This document shows, piece by piece, positions 8,801-16,350 of a DNA stretch of 64,000 nt. The notes beneath the pieces were generated by a model. It did no database searches, was not told where the DNA came from, and saw only the letters and a list, made by a program, of their open reading frames with translations. The position numbers and the translations under genes were made by a program. Each line of letters starts with the position of its first letter. Within the stretch, counting starts at the first letter, position 1. The DNA comes from DTKD01 sp964494345 (GTDB lineage: Bacteria > Armatimonadota > UBA5829): contig CAZBSI010000004.1 in the NCBI GenBank assembly GCA_964494345.1, positions 319,753 to 383,752 of the forward strand, given 5' to 3'.

Positions 8801-9915
8801 CAGTGGTTTTCCTCTTCGGATTGCCCATTTCCGTGGTTTGGTTTCTTTCGCCGCAATCGCATTCCCCGCTTACCGCCGTTGGAGTTGTGATTTTTTGGTC
8901 CCTGCTTGTGCGACTTGCCGTTATTGGCATCTTCTGTGGGTTTTTGCATCTGCAACGCGTCATCATAGTCTACGGGAGCATCTTCGTCGACGATATCATA
9001 ATCGGCCTCATCCGGCTCAATGTCCTGGCTGATGCAGTCGCAGTCCTGCGGGTCGACGCAAATCGGCTGGCAGTGTGGTTCGGACAGGTCGCATCCAACT
9101 CCGTGCCTGCGACACATACCGTGCATATCTATGCTGGAGGCAGGTATGTGTATCTGTACGCCCTCTTCCGTCTGCACGGTGATCTCACCGCTGACGTAAT
9201 TGATGTCTACGACCCTGCCTTCTCCTTTTTCCAGAGGCAGAACAGCCCCTACGGAAGGCAGAGACCGCTGCGCCTGTTTATAGAAATCGTGCTCGTATCG
9301 CAAGCAGCACATCAGTTTCCCACAACAGCCGGAAAACTTCGCCGGGTTCAAAAACAGGCTCTGATCCTTCGCCATCTTCATTGATATGGGATCAAATGAG
9401 CTTAAGAAGGTGGCACAGCACAGCGGCCGTCCGCAGGTTCCATATCCGCCGATCAGCTTGGCTTCGTCTCTCACGCCGATCTGGTGCAGTTGAACTTTTG
9501 TCCTGAGGGTGCCGGCGACATCTTTGACGAGCTCGCGGAAGTCTACTCTGCCGTCTGCCGAGAATGAAAACGTGACCTGCGAGCCGTCGAAAGCGTACTC
9601 CGATTCCAATAATTTCATGGGCAGATTGTGCTTCGCGATCTTGCTTTGACAGACCTGGAAGGCGTACGCCTCCCGTTCACGATTCGATGCTTCGCGCTGG
9701 AGGTCATCGCCTGTAGCGAGCCTGACAATCGGTTTAAGAGGAGCCACGAGGTCTTCTTCGCCGACCTCCCTGGGTTCCAGCACTACTTCTCCGAACTCCA
9801 TCCCCCGCGCTGTCTCGGCGATTATGAAATCGCCCTCGTTCAGCTCGAGTTCAACAGGATCGAAGTAGTAGACCTTGCCTACTTTTCTGAAGGAAACGCC
9901 AACAACAAGCGGCAT
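8800..9915 (-). CDS. ricT: PSP1 domain protein, RicT/YaaT family
   Basis: 371 residues from the ATG at 9915, with AGGA eight bases upstream. The start MPLVVGVSFRKVGKVYYFDP and the following ELELNEGDFIIAETARGMEFGEVV are the PSP1 domain. The central part has the conserved cysteine cluster of RicT (YGTCGRPLCCATFL, KFSGCCGKLMCCLRYE), which in Bacillus RicAFT helps bind Fe-S clusters and supports RNase Y-dependent RNA processing. The C-terminus is an unusual, low-complexity extension: acidic (about 310-335), then basic, histidine/asparagine/glycine-rich (about 340-371). It is the first gene of the ricT-fmdB-metG block. Assignment to the family is firm; function here is inferred. Confidence 0.9.
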   Translation of the reverse strand: MPLVVGVSFRKVGKVYYFDPVELELNEGDFIIAETARGMEFGEVVLEPREVGEEDLVAPLKPIVRLATGDDLQREASNREREAYAFQVCQSKIAKHNLPMKLLESEYAFDGSQVTFSFSADGRVDFRELVKDVAGTLRTKVQLHQIGVRDEAKLIGGYGTCGRPLCCATFLSSFDPISMKMAKDQSLFLNPAKFSGCCGKLMCCLRYEHDFYKQAQRSLPSVGAVLPLEKGEGRVVDINYVSGEITVQTEEGVQIHIPASSIDMHGMCRRHGVGCDLSEPHCQPICVDPQDCDCISQDIEPDEADYDIVDEDAPVDYDDALQMQKPTEDANNGKSHKQGPKNHNSNGGKRGMRLRRKKPNHGNGQSEEENH

Positions 9916-9994
9916 TATGTAAGTCCTTTGACTGTGGTGTCGGTTCAATTGATGCCCACCTCAATGCAAGTGGGCTGCCTCTCGGCTACTTTCA

Positions 9995-10023
9995 ATTCTA
10001 CCACGTGGATAAATCGTCGGCAA
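9995..10023 (-). promoter_or_regulatory. Predicted sigma-70 promoter for the ricT operon
   Basis: On the minus strand TTGCCG (10018-10023) and TAGAAT (9995-10000) are separated by 17 bases. The start point would lie near 9988, leaving a leader of about 70 bases. That leader contains a small hairpin, GCCCAC at 9954-9959 pairing with GTGGGC at 9970-9975. Confidence 0.5.
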
Positions 10024-10063
10024 ATTATTTTCTGTAAATGGGTGGAACCAACCGATTAGCTGC

Positions 10064-10137
10064 GTCGTATATATAATAGCAAACCTTCCCACCCTCTTTT
10101 CTCCTCCCCAGTCCGCCAGGGCTGGGGAGCTTTTTTG
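10064..10137 (+). ncRNA. Candidate small RNA unit, copy 1 of a tandem pair
   Basis: This unit contains TATAAT at 10072-10077, a pyrimidine-rich stretch (10087-10103) and an intrinsic terminator (10104-10136). If transcription starts just after the -10 box, the RNA would be about 50 bases. There is no plus-strand gene upstream whose end this terminator could serve, because ricT to the left runs the other way. No good -35 box is seen. The C/U-rich part includes CTCCTCC (10101-10107), complementary to GGAGGAG ribosome-binding sites. A non-coding RNA is an inference from layout. Confidence 0.35.
10104..10136 (+). terminator. Rho-independent terminator, copy 1
   Basis: CTCCCCAG (10104-10111) pairs perfectly with CTGGGGAG (10122-10129). 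The ten-base loop can form a further CC/GG pair, and six T residues follow at 10131-10136. Confidence 0.8.
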
Positions 10138-10216
10138 TGTCTTTATTGTTCGTTATGCACTTTTCTGATTCATTAGTATCTTTTTTTCAAGAAAGTGGAA
10201 CATTCCCAAACGTTGT

Positions 10217-10291
10217 GTCGTATATATAGTAGCAAACCTTCCCACCCTCTTTTCTCCTCCCCAGTCCGCCAGGGCTGGGGAGCCTTTTTTG
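10217..10291 (+). ncRNA. Candidate small RNA unit, copy 2 of a tandem pair
   Basis: It repeats 10064-10137 at an offset of 153 bases. The only differences I see are AATAGC to AGTAGC at the -10 box (TATAGT at 10225-10230) and one extra C before the T-run. A TTCCCA 16 bases before the -10 box could act as a weak -35. The sequence between the two copies is AT-rich and not repeated, so conservation is limited to the -10-to-terminator unit, as expected for a duplicated tiny transcription unit. Confidence 0.35.
10257..10290 (+). terminator. Rho-independent terminator, copy 2
   Basis: The same stem as in copy 1, with CTCCCCAG at 10257-10264 and CTGGGGAG at 10275-10282, followed by T residues at 10285-10290. 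Confidence 0.8.
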
Positions 10292-10319
10292 TACGAGCGA
10301 AATGGAGAGCAAAAGAGGG

Positions 10320-11987
10320 CTACTCGCTGCCGGGATTTAGTTTTTGAAATATCGCCCCCGCTACTGCCACAGCCGCCATTCCAACGATGAAGTTCACCAC
10401 ACAGACAGGGGCTATGACAGTGTAGGCAGACATCTCAAGCAAAACGCCAAGGACAACTCCCAGCACGACAGTGGGGGCCAACGCGACCGCAATCAACGCC
10501 ATTCCCATTATATTGCAGAAGAAATTCTGAGCCTGGTCGCGCGAATCCGGATACAGCAGAGCGGGAATAGACGTTGCCGCCACACAGGGGAATCCGAGGA
10601 AAATGGAGGCTATTGTGCAGGCGGGCAATAGATCCGTTCGCGCAGCCGGCACAAGCGCCCACATCGAGATCGCAAAAGCCAGAGTACCAGACGCCAAATA
10701 TATGGTTCCGGTCAAAATTTGCATCAACATCACTTTGTAAGCAGATATCGGCATCGCTTTGAGGATATTTGCATGCTTCAGCTCTGCGCGTATCTGGGGT
10801 TGGACGGTGATCGACATCAGAAAGGAGAGATAGATCAGGATAAACGGCAGATTTTGCAGTATTTCGACCGCGTCTACCCGGGAGACGGCGAATATCACCC
10901 CGATTGGCAGAACAACGAGCAACAGCAACTGCCCCCACGACATGCGATAACGCATAAGCAGGTTCTTCCAGAGCAGAGCCGTTGCACCCTTTCCGAACGG
11001 TCGTATTAACAGGAGTTTGGACCGGGTGGTGCCTTTTTCCTGAAGATTTTGCACGCGAATAGCCGTGGAATCCCCGGATATCATCGCCTGCTTCATCCTG
11101 GCCGCTTTTACGCTGACCCCAAGAGATGGCTCGTATATGTTCTCTTTACGGGATATTAACATAAAGAAACTGCCTGCAGCCAGCAGCCACAATAATATGA
11201 GCTGATCGAAACGCACCTTTTCTGCATTCATCGCAGTGAACGGGGATAGAATCAGCGACGAGCACCAATGCGCCGGGGCGAAGACTGTTCTAATAATAGG
11301 TGAGGCCGCGGCGTCGCGCAAACTGAAGTCGGCGCTTCCGGTCCACGCGAAATGCCATATTCCGACAATCACTGCAGAGGCCGCTACTAAAATAAGAAGT
11401 GACTTGACTATAACACTAAGCTGCTTAAACCGTTCAAAACCGAAGGTGAAGACTATGTTGACCGTATGGGTAACGTTGAGCACAAATAATAAATAAGCAG
11501 CCAAGGCGGCTACACTGACGAAACCATAAGGATACAAACTGCCTCCGAGAGCCTGCATAGCTGGCGCCCCTGTAAAGACCACAAAAAGAACAATCCATAG
11601 AGTGTACCTAAGATAGTCTCTGAACAACTTCAGCAATAGAACCGAGCGACGAGGTATGGGGGTGGGAAATAGAAAGTCGATGTGAGCGAGAGAAAAGATC
11701 AGTGAGCCGGTGGAAAACGCATGAAATAATATAACCACCGTCCCAAAGCTCAGGAGCAGAAACGTCGCCGATTGGACCAGGCCTTCGAGGTGGAGAGCTG
11801 GGCCGAGTGTCTTCCATACGAGCATATTAGGTCTCGGCGCACTTGCCAGTAAGATCGCTGTTTGCATAATCCACGCGATCACAAACGCCGCCACCAGCAA
11901 CGCCGGAATCAGCCTTACCGGGCTTCGCAGCGTATTTTTTATCGAGTTAACAAATAATCGATATTCAAGATATAGTAGGGGCTTCAA
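10320..11987 (-). CDS. ABC exporter, membrane subunit (putative ABC exporter family)
   Basis: 555 residues with about a dozen hydrophobic segments in two clusters (roughly 25-290 and 335-550), separated by a basic cytoplasmic linker (RKENIYEPSLGVSVKAARMK...). This is the layout of the large 'putative ABC exporter' permeases (PF16949-like) rather than of importers. The TTG start at 11987 lies inside the end of the ATPase gene (23-base overlap), so the two subunits are made together. The exported substrate is unknown. Confidence 0.75.
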   Translation of the reverse strand: MKPLLYLEYRLFVNSIKNTLRSPVRLIPALLVAAFVIAWIMQTAILLASAPRPNMLVWKTLGPALHLEGLVQSATFLLLSFGTVVILFHAFSTGSLIFSLAHIDFLFPTPIPRRSVLLLKLFRDYLRYTLWIVLFVVFTGAPAMQALGGSLYPYGFVSVAALAAYLLFVLNVTHTVNIVFTFGFERFKQLSVIVKSLLILVAASAVIVGIWHFAWTGSADFSLRDAAASPIIRTVFAPAHWCSSLILSPFTAMNAEKVRFDQLILLWLLAAGSFFMLISRKENIYEPSLGVSVKAARMKQAMISGDSTAIRVQNLQEKGTTRSKLLLIRPFGKGATALLWKNLLMRYRMSWGQLLLLVVLPIGVIFAVSRVDAVEILQNLPFILIYLSFLMSITVQPQIRAELKHANILKAMPISAYKVMLMQILTGTIYLASGTLAFAISMWALVPAARTDLLPACTIASIFLGFPCVAATSIPALLYPDSRDQAQNFFCNIMGMALIAVALAPTVVLGVVLGVLLEMSAYTVIAPVCVVNFIVGMAAVAVAGAIFQKLNPGSE

Positions 11988-12717
11988 CCGCCTTGCTCTC
12001 CTCGGTCAAACTCAAAAACACGTCTTCAAGGGAGGCATCGTTTCCTATTTTTGCCCGCTCGTGCAGTTCCGACAGAGTGCCTTCTGCGATGATTACGCCT
12101 CGTTGTATGATTATTATGCGATCACAGAGATGCTCAGCGGTGTCGAGCATATGTGTGCTGATAAGTATCGAACCCTGCCGCTGTTTCAGGTCCAGTAGCA
12201 TATCCTTAAGCTCTTTTGCGCCCTTGGGATCTATGCCGATCAATGGTTCGTCGAGCAGGACGACCTTTGCGTCGTGGACAAATGCGCAGGCGATGGCGAG
12301 TTTCTGTTTCATGCCTTTAGAGAGGCTCAGCACAAAATCGTTGCGCCTTTCGTAGAGGTCGAAGCGCCTCATAAGCTCTTCGGCGCGTTCGTCGAAACGA
12401 TCCAGGGTTTGGTAGGCCATAGCGATAAATCGCAGGTGCTCCCAGACTGTGAGCATTTCATAGGGAGTCGGTACCTCCGGGACGAACGCCAGAGATTTTT
12501 TGACCGCTTCCTCGTTTGTGGCGAGTTCGAGGCCATCTACTTCTATGCAGCCCTCCGTCGCCTGAACTATTCCGGTGATGCAGCGCAGGATTGTGGTTTT
12601 GCCGGCGCCATTCGGCCCGACAAGGCCGACAATCTCTCCTTCTGCCACCGAAAATGAGACCTCGTCGACAGCCAGGTTTTTTCTGTAGTATTTTACAAGC
12701 CCATCTACTTTGAGCAA
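11965..12717 (-). CDS. ABC transporter ATP-binding subunit (exporter type)
   Basis: 250 residues. Walker A is GPNGAGKTT at about 34-42, the signature is LSLSKGMKQK (variant of LSGGQ), Walker B is VVLLDEP followed by LIGIDPKGAKEL, and the switch histidine is in STHMLDTAEHLCDR. It resembles the CcmA/EcsA group that powers export permeases. The TTG start at 12717 has GGAGG six bases upstream. It overlaps the permease gene directly downstream. Confidence 0.9.
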   Translation of the reverse strand: MLKVDGLVKYYRKNLAVDEVSFSVAEGEIVGLVGPNGAGKTTILRCITGIVQATEGCIEVDGLELATNEEAVKKSLAFVPEVPTPYEMLTVWEHLRFIAMAYQTLDRFDERAEELMRRFDLYERRNDFVLSLSKGMKQKLAIACAFVHDAKVVLLDEPLIGIDPKGAKELKDMLLDLKQRQGSILISTHMLDTAEHLCDRIIIIQRGVIIAEGTLSELHERAKIGNDASLEDVFLSLTEESKAVEAPTIS

Positions 12718-12860
12718 GTCTATCCTCCGCGAATTGATCTGCCAATCTCAGCTCTTCAGTTAGTTTACGATTGCAAGCCGCATAATGTTTCTTTACCAAA
12801 CAGTTATGTATTTCAGCGTTAAATGCCTTCGCTCAGCAAGTCTTTTTCGCATACTAATGA

Positions 12861-12888
12861 TTGACAATAATATGTAAACGCATATAAT
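12861..12888 (+). promoter_or_regulatory. Consensus sigma-70 promoter for the selenocysteine peroxiredoxin gene
   Basis: A perfect TTGACA at 12861-12866 and a perfect TATAAT at 12883-12888 with a 16-base spacer. The expected start is near 12895, about 80 bases before the first start codon. This is the strongest promoter-like match in the window. Confidence 0.8.
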
Positions 12889-12973
12889 GATGCAAGCAGG
12901 CGCATTCAGCCTGTCGCGCACAGCCCGGGTGATTTACCAATCGATCACCCAGCTTTTAGCAGAGGAGGTAGAT

Positions 12974-13672
12974 ATGCCTGAAGCAAAAGATGGTTGTGTT
13001 TCAGCCGCAAAAGGGCCGATTCGTTCGGCGGCCCCCGCTCCCCAAGGGGAAAACACATCACCCACACAGGAGGTAACGCGTATGTTGGCACGAGTTGGCA
13101 AACCGGCTCCGGATTTTGAAGCTAACGCGTTCGTCGGCGAGGGTTTCAAGCCCATAAAACTCTCAGATTATAAGGGCAAATGGATCGTCGTGTGCTTCTA
13201 TCCCGGCGATTTCACATTTGTTTGACCGACCGAGTTGGCAGCGGTCGCTGCCCGTTATGAAGAATTCAAGAAGCTCGATACGGTCGTTTTGGCAATGAGC
13301 ACAGACAGCAGGTTTGTGCATAAAATCTGGCAGGAAGAGGAACTGAGCAAGATGCTGCCCGGCGGAGTGCCGTTCCCGATGCTGTCGGATGCCGGCGGAA
13401 AGATAGGCTCTGTATACGGCGTATACGACGAAGAGGCGGGAGTCGATATCCGCGGACGATTTATCATCGACCCGGACTTCGTCATCCGTGCAATGGAAGT
13501 GCTCACCCCTGAGGTTGGGCGCAATCCCGAAGAACTTCTAAGGCAGTTGAAGGCGTTCCAGCACGTGGTCGCGACTGGAGAGGTCACCCCATCTGGCTGG
13601 CAGCCTGGACAAACCACCCTAACCCCCGGCCCGGAACTGGTCGGCAAGGTTTGGGAGGTCTGGAAGCCGTAG
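12974..13672 (+). CDS. Selenocysteine-containing peroxiredoxin (AhpC/Prx1 family), read through an in-frame UGA
   Basis: The frame is interrupted only by TGA at 13223-13225, exactly where the peroxidatic cysteine of peroxiredoxins stands (FTFV-[UGA]-PTEL, normally FTFVCPTE). Both sides are full-strength peroxiredoxin in the same frame: VGKPAPDFEANAF and WIVVCFYPGDF before it, FPMLSDAGGKIGSVYGV and IRGRFIIDPD after. Read as Sec the protein has 232 residues with Sec84. A SECIS-like hairpin follows the UGA. The usual resolving cysteine motif (VCPxxW) is VTPSGW here, so it would act as a one-Sec enzyme or use another partner. Two starts each have a strong site: ATG 12974 (AGGAGG, five bases spacing) and ATG 13082 (AGGAGG upstream), the latter placing Sec at 48, near AhpC Cys47. 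It reduces H2O2 or organic peroxides. sel genes are not in the window. Confidence 0.88.
13237..13252 (+). promoter_or_regulatory. Bacterial SECIS-like hairpin
   Basis: GGCAGC (13237-13242) pairs perfectly with GCTGCC (13247-13252) around the loop GGTC. The loop begins 17 bases after the UGA and carries G in its first two positions, as described for bacterial SECIS elements recognised by SelB. A competing stem, CGACCG (13227-13232) with CGGTCG (13242-13247), can form instead. The element lies inside the coding sequence. Confidence 0.65.
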
Positions 13673-13702
13673 TTCGTGTCGGTTTCTAAATAGATAAACT
13701 TG

Positions 13703-13737
13703 CAGGGAGGAGCGTTTTGGCTCCTCCCTGTTTTTTT
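13703..13737 (+). terminator. Rho-independent terminator of the peroxiredoxin gene
   Basis: An 11-base-pair perfect stem, CAGGGAGGAGC (13703-13713) with GCTCCTCCCTG (13720-13730), a six-base loop and seven T residues. It makes the peroxiredoxin gene monocistronic. Confidence 0.92.
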
Positions 13738-13755
13738 GTTGTGTTAATCGTTGGG

Positions 13756-14889
13756 TTATTCGAACAGGTTTAGATATTTCTCGAATATGAAAATCCTGTT
13801 TCTCTTATATCCGGTAACTTCCACAAGGATTCCCAAACGTATGAAATCCTCAATGAGCCGCAGCGCAGTTGACGTAGTTATCGAAAGTTTTTCTGACACC
13901 TCCTGGCTGTCCACAATCGGCCTGCCGTAAAGATGGTGCAAGAAAGTTTGCGCCAGATTCGTTTTTCTGCCGAGTGTCGGTATACTGTTGCGCTCGACTT
14001 CCTCACGCAATTTAATAATTGATCTGAACGTCTCTATTGAGTTGGAGGCGGTATCTCGAATGCCTTCAAAAAAATACTTTAGCCACTGGTTCAGATCGTT
14101 GTGTGTGCGCACACGAGTGAGATTGTCGTAGTACAGAGACTTATTCTTCTCAAAAAATGCCGACAGATACAAAGTTGGTTTGGCTAGCAAGCCTTTGCTG
14201 ACAAGATACAGAGTTATCAGCAGACGCCCGATTCTTCCATTGCCATCCAGAAATGGGTGAATTGTTTCAAACTGATAATGAGCAATTCCAATCCGGACCA
14301 GATGCGGCAAAGAGAGGTTTTCGTTATTCAAAAAAAGCTCGAAATCGGACATCAGTTCAGGCAAAGCCTCCTCGTGAGGAGGGATAAATACGGCATCCGC
14401 GAGCGACGCGCCACCTATCCAGTTCTGGCTTAGACGAAATTCGTCCGGCTGTTTATGATGACCTCTCACTCCGTGTAAAAGAATGCGATGCGTATTTCTC
14501 AGCAGCCTGTTTGAGAGCGGAAGTTTTTCCAGGTCCAGGATAGCCTGGTTCATAGCTGAAATGTAGTTTTGAACCTCCTCCCAATCGTCGCGTTTCTCAG
14601 GATCAACATTCTCAACCGATTTCAATACATCAGCGATGTTTGTTTGAGTCCCTTCGATGCGGCTGGAAATTGTGGCCTCTTTGCTGACGTGCATCTTGAT
14701 AAAGAAATCGACATCAGGCACCAACTGAGAGAAAGCGTTCAGCTCGCCGAGCTTGATATCGGCCTCGCTCAAAAGACGAATGAGAATATTGTCACTGACC
14801 TCCCAGTCCACATTAACAAGAGAGGGCAAAAAGCTCTTGTACTGATACTGCTGTTTGTACGTCCCGGAGATAAAGTTTTTTGTGTCCAT
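13756..14889 (-). CDS. Fic domain protein with C-terminal winged helix
   Basis: 377 residues from the ATG at 14889; an earlier in-frame ATG at 14964 would add 25 residues but runs through the repeat array. The Fic catalytic motif is HPFLDGNGRIGR at 201-212, complete with the histidine. An inhibitory-helix motif of the (S/T)xxxE(G/N) kind, SSRIEG at 75-80, places it among class II Fic proteins that hold themselves inactive. The C-terminus (DSQEVSEKLSITTSTALRLIEDFIRLGIL) looks like a winged helix-turn-helix. Fic enzymes usually transfer AMP to a protein hydroxyl. The DNA-binding part and the promoter repeats suggest that it may control its own gene; target proteins are unknown. Confidence 0.9.
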   Translation of the reverse strand: MDTKNFISGTYKQQYQYKSFLPSLVNVDWEVSDNILIRLLSEADIKLGELNAFSQLVPDVDFFIKMHVSKEATISSRIEGTQTNIADVLKSVENVDPEKRDDWEEVQNYISAMNQAILDLEKLPLSNRLLRNTHRILLHGVRGHHKQPDEFRLSQNWIGGASLADAVFIPPHEEALPELMSDFELFLNNENLSLPHLVRIGIAHYQFETIHPFLDGNGRIGRLLITLYLVSKGLLAKPTLYLSAFFEKNKSLYYDNLTRVRTHNDLNQWLKYFFEGIRDTASNSIETFRSIIKLREEVERNSIPTLGRKTNLAQTFLHHLYGRPIVDSQEVSEKLSITTSTALRLIEDFIRLGILVEVTGYKRNRIFIFEKYLNLFE

Positions 14890-14903
14890 CAGAAAGTGTC
14901 CGA

Positions 14904-15019
14904 TCTGCAACCATAGATTTTCATAGTTGCACTTATTGCGTTTTCTGCAAGTATAATTTTCCATAATTGCACTTAACGCGTTATCTGCAATTATAACATT
15001 CCTAATTTGCACATGTAAA
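14904..15019 (-). promoter_or_regulatory. Fic promoter with 40-bp-period operator-like repeats
   Basis: On the minus strand TTTACA (15014-15019) and TATAAT (14990-14995) are 18 bases apart. The region carries about 2.6 copies of a 40-base repeat: TTGCAC begins at 14927, 14967 and 15007, and TCTGCAA begins at 14904, 14944 and 14984. The 24-base core at 14967-14990 is an imperfect palindrome, TTGCA and TGCAA arms around TAACGCGTTA, with 20 of 24 positions symmetric. One half-site falls in the promoter spacer and the palindrome abuts the -10 box, as expected for repression. Confidence 0.55.
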
Positions 15020-15070
15020 ACGTCTAGACGGGGGATGGGGTCAGAAAGCCTGTGGGGTTGACGACAAAAA

Positions 15071-15145
15071 TGGAGGCGACGACCAGAATCGAACTGGTGA
15101 TAGCGATTTTGCAGACCGCTGCCTTAGCCACTTGGCTACGTCGCC
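15071..15145 (-). tRNA. tRNA-Cys (GCA)
   Basis: 75 bases with encoded CCA. The acceptor stem is GGCGACG with CGTCGCC and discriminator T, and the T arm has GGTTCGATTC-like sequence (CAGTTCGATTCTG). The anticodon GCA is read from 15110-15112 in a TCTGCAAAA context. It lies four bases downstream of tRNA-Gly on the same transcript. Confidence 0.95.
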
Positions 15146-15149
15146 TCGC

Positions 15150-15224
<75 letters not shown>

Positions 15225-15288
15225 AAACCGGTGGGCTGAATCCTGTTGAATCTACGCCCTGATGCTGACAATGCAGCATCGAGACTAC

Positions 15289-15317
15289 ATTATAGCACCC
15301 TACCCGGCTCTTGACAA
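15289..15317 (-). promoter_or_regulatory. Predicted promoter of the tRNA-Gly/tRNA-Cys unit
   Basis: On the minus strand TTGTCA (15312-15317) and TATAAT (15289-15294) have a 17-base spacer. The leader then forms a GATGCTG/CAGCATC hairpin before the tRNA-Gly. Confidence 0.75.
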
Positions 15318-15324
15318 TACAAGT

Positions 15325-15372
15325 TTTGCATATCAAAACTACGCTACTTTGCATATCAAGTTTTGCATATCA
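15325..15372. repeat. Three copies of TTTGCATATCA
   Basis: The 11-base word occurs at 15325-15335, 15348-15358 and 15362-15372, all in the same direction. It lies between the tRNA promoter and the diverging mla promoter. It may be a protein-binding site, or simply a short duplication. Confidence 0.5.
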
Positions 15373-15388
15373 TAGGCAGTGGTTTTAA

Positions 15389-15417
15389 TTGACAGTGTAG
15401 GGCTCGTCAGGTATACT
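15389..15417 (+). promoter_or_regulatory. Predicted promoter of the mlaE-mlaF-MCE operon
   Basis: TTGACA (15389-15394) and TATACT (15412-15417) are separated by 17 bases, about 50 bases before the mlaE start. Confidence 0.75.
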
Positions 15418-15471
15418 TTGTCTTGCCGCCGATTTGGCTGGCCAGACCTCATTTCGACCAGGTCGGAGATC

Positions 15472-16350
15472 ATGAGACAGGACCCTAACAGGCACCCATC
15501 AAGGCCCGGTGATGTCGTGGGCGAGATCCTCCACGATGTCGGCGACGAATTAGCCGCAGTCGTCTCCATCCCCGGCGAAATCACCTACCAGACATTTACT
15601 AAGTTCTTCGAGTTCATAGGTGAGTTTTCTATGATACTCGGTCGAACTGTGCAATACATCGCCAGGGGAGCCATAAACTTACGGGATACGCTGAATCAGA
15701 TGGCGTATATCGGCGTGGCTTCGCTTCCTATTGTACTGATTACGGTGGCGTTTTCTGGGGCCGTTTTGTCGTTGTATATGTCTCAATTGGTCGTAAAATG
15801 GGGGATCGGAAGCTATACCGGCGGGGTTGTGGGGATATCCATTGTTCGAGAGATCGGACCGGTGCTGACGGCGGTAGTGGTGGCGGCGAGGTCGGGCAGC
15901 GCAATAGCAGCGGAAATTGGGAGTATGAAGGTTACAGAACAGATCGATGCGCTGCGGGCACTGGCCGTGAGTCCTGTACGATATCTGGTGGTGCCGAGGC
16001 TGCTGGCGGGGATAGTGATGCTTCCGGCGCTGGCTGCTCTGGCTGATCTGGTTGGAACGGGCGGCGGATATGTGGTGGCTGTGGTGAACGGGGTGGCGAG
16101 CGGCGGATTTTTGAGCACGCTGAAGACACAGGTCATGCCTTATGACATCTTTATGGGGCTGCTGAAGACGGTGTTCTTCGCCATTGTGATCGTGACTGTT
16201 GGCGCCCAGCAGGGTTTAAGAACGAGCGGAGGGGCGACCGGCGTGGGCAAGTCGACCACCAGCTCTGTTGTAATCTCCATTGTGATAATCTATATTCTGA
16301 ACTTCTTCCTTGCGTATGTTATGTTCGGCGGCAGGACGGCGTTCTTGTGA
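15472..16350 (+). CDS. mlaE: MlaE-type lipid ABC transporter permease
   Basis: 292 residues from the ATG at 15472, which follows GGAG; in-frame codons back to 15379 overlap the promoter. The family signature is clear: GAVLSLYMSQLVVKWG, REIGPVLTAVVVAARSGSAIAAEIGSM (as two adjoining motifs), EQIDALRALAVSPVRYLVVPR and the C-terminal membrane helices. MlaE forms the inner-membrane channel that exchanges phospholipids with the outer membrane, together with the MlaF ATPase and an MCE protein. Its stop overlaps the GTG start of the ATPase gene. Confidence 0.93.
   Translation: MRQDPNRHPSRPGDVVGEILHDVGDELAAVVSIPGEITYQTFTKFFEFIGEFSMILGRTVQYIARGAINLRDTLNQMAYIGVASLPIVLITVAFSGAVLSLYMSQLVVKWGIGSYTGGVVGISIVREIGPVLTAVVVAARSGSAIAAEIGSMKVTEQIDALRALAVSPVRYLVVPRLLAGIVMLPALAALADLVGTGGGYVVAVVNGVASGGFLSTLKTQVMPYDIFMGLLKTVFFAIVIVTVGAQQGLRTSGGATGVGKSTTSSVVISIVIIYILNFFLAYVMFGGRTAFL

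Noticed and set aside
13223..13225. Peroxiredoxin read as a pseudogene with a nonsense mutation
   Set aside because: The stop is exactly TGA at the catalytic residue, both sides are well conserved, a consensus promoter, SECIS-like hairpin and terminator are present, so selenocysteine is the better reading.
14881..15012. CRISPR array for the 40-base repeats
   Set aside because: Repeats are direct and continuous with no unique spacers, and they overlap a promoter; an operator array fits better.
15031..15047. GGGGATGGGGTCA word, also near 25025
   Set aside because: Two short copies only, without hairpin or boundary; not enough to call an element.
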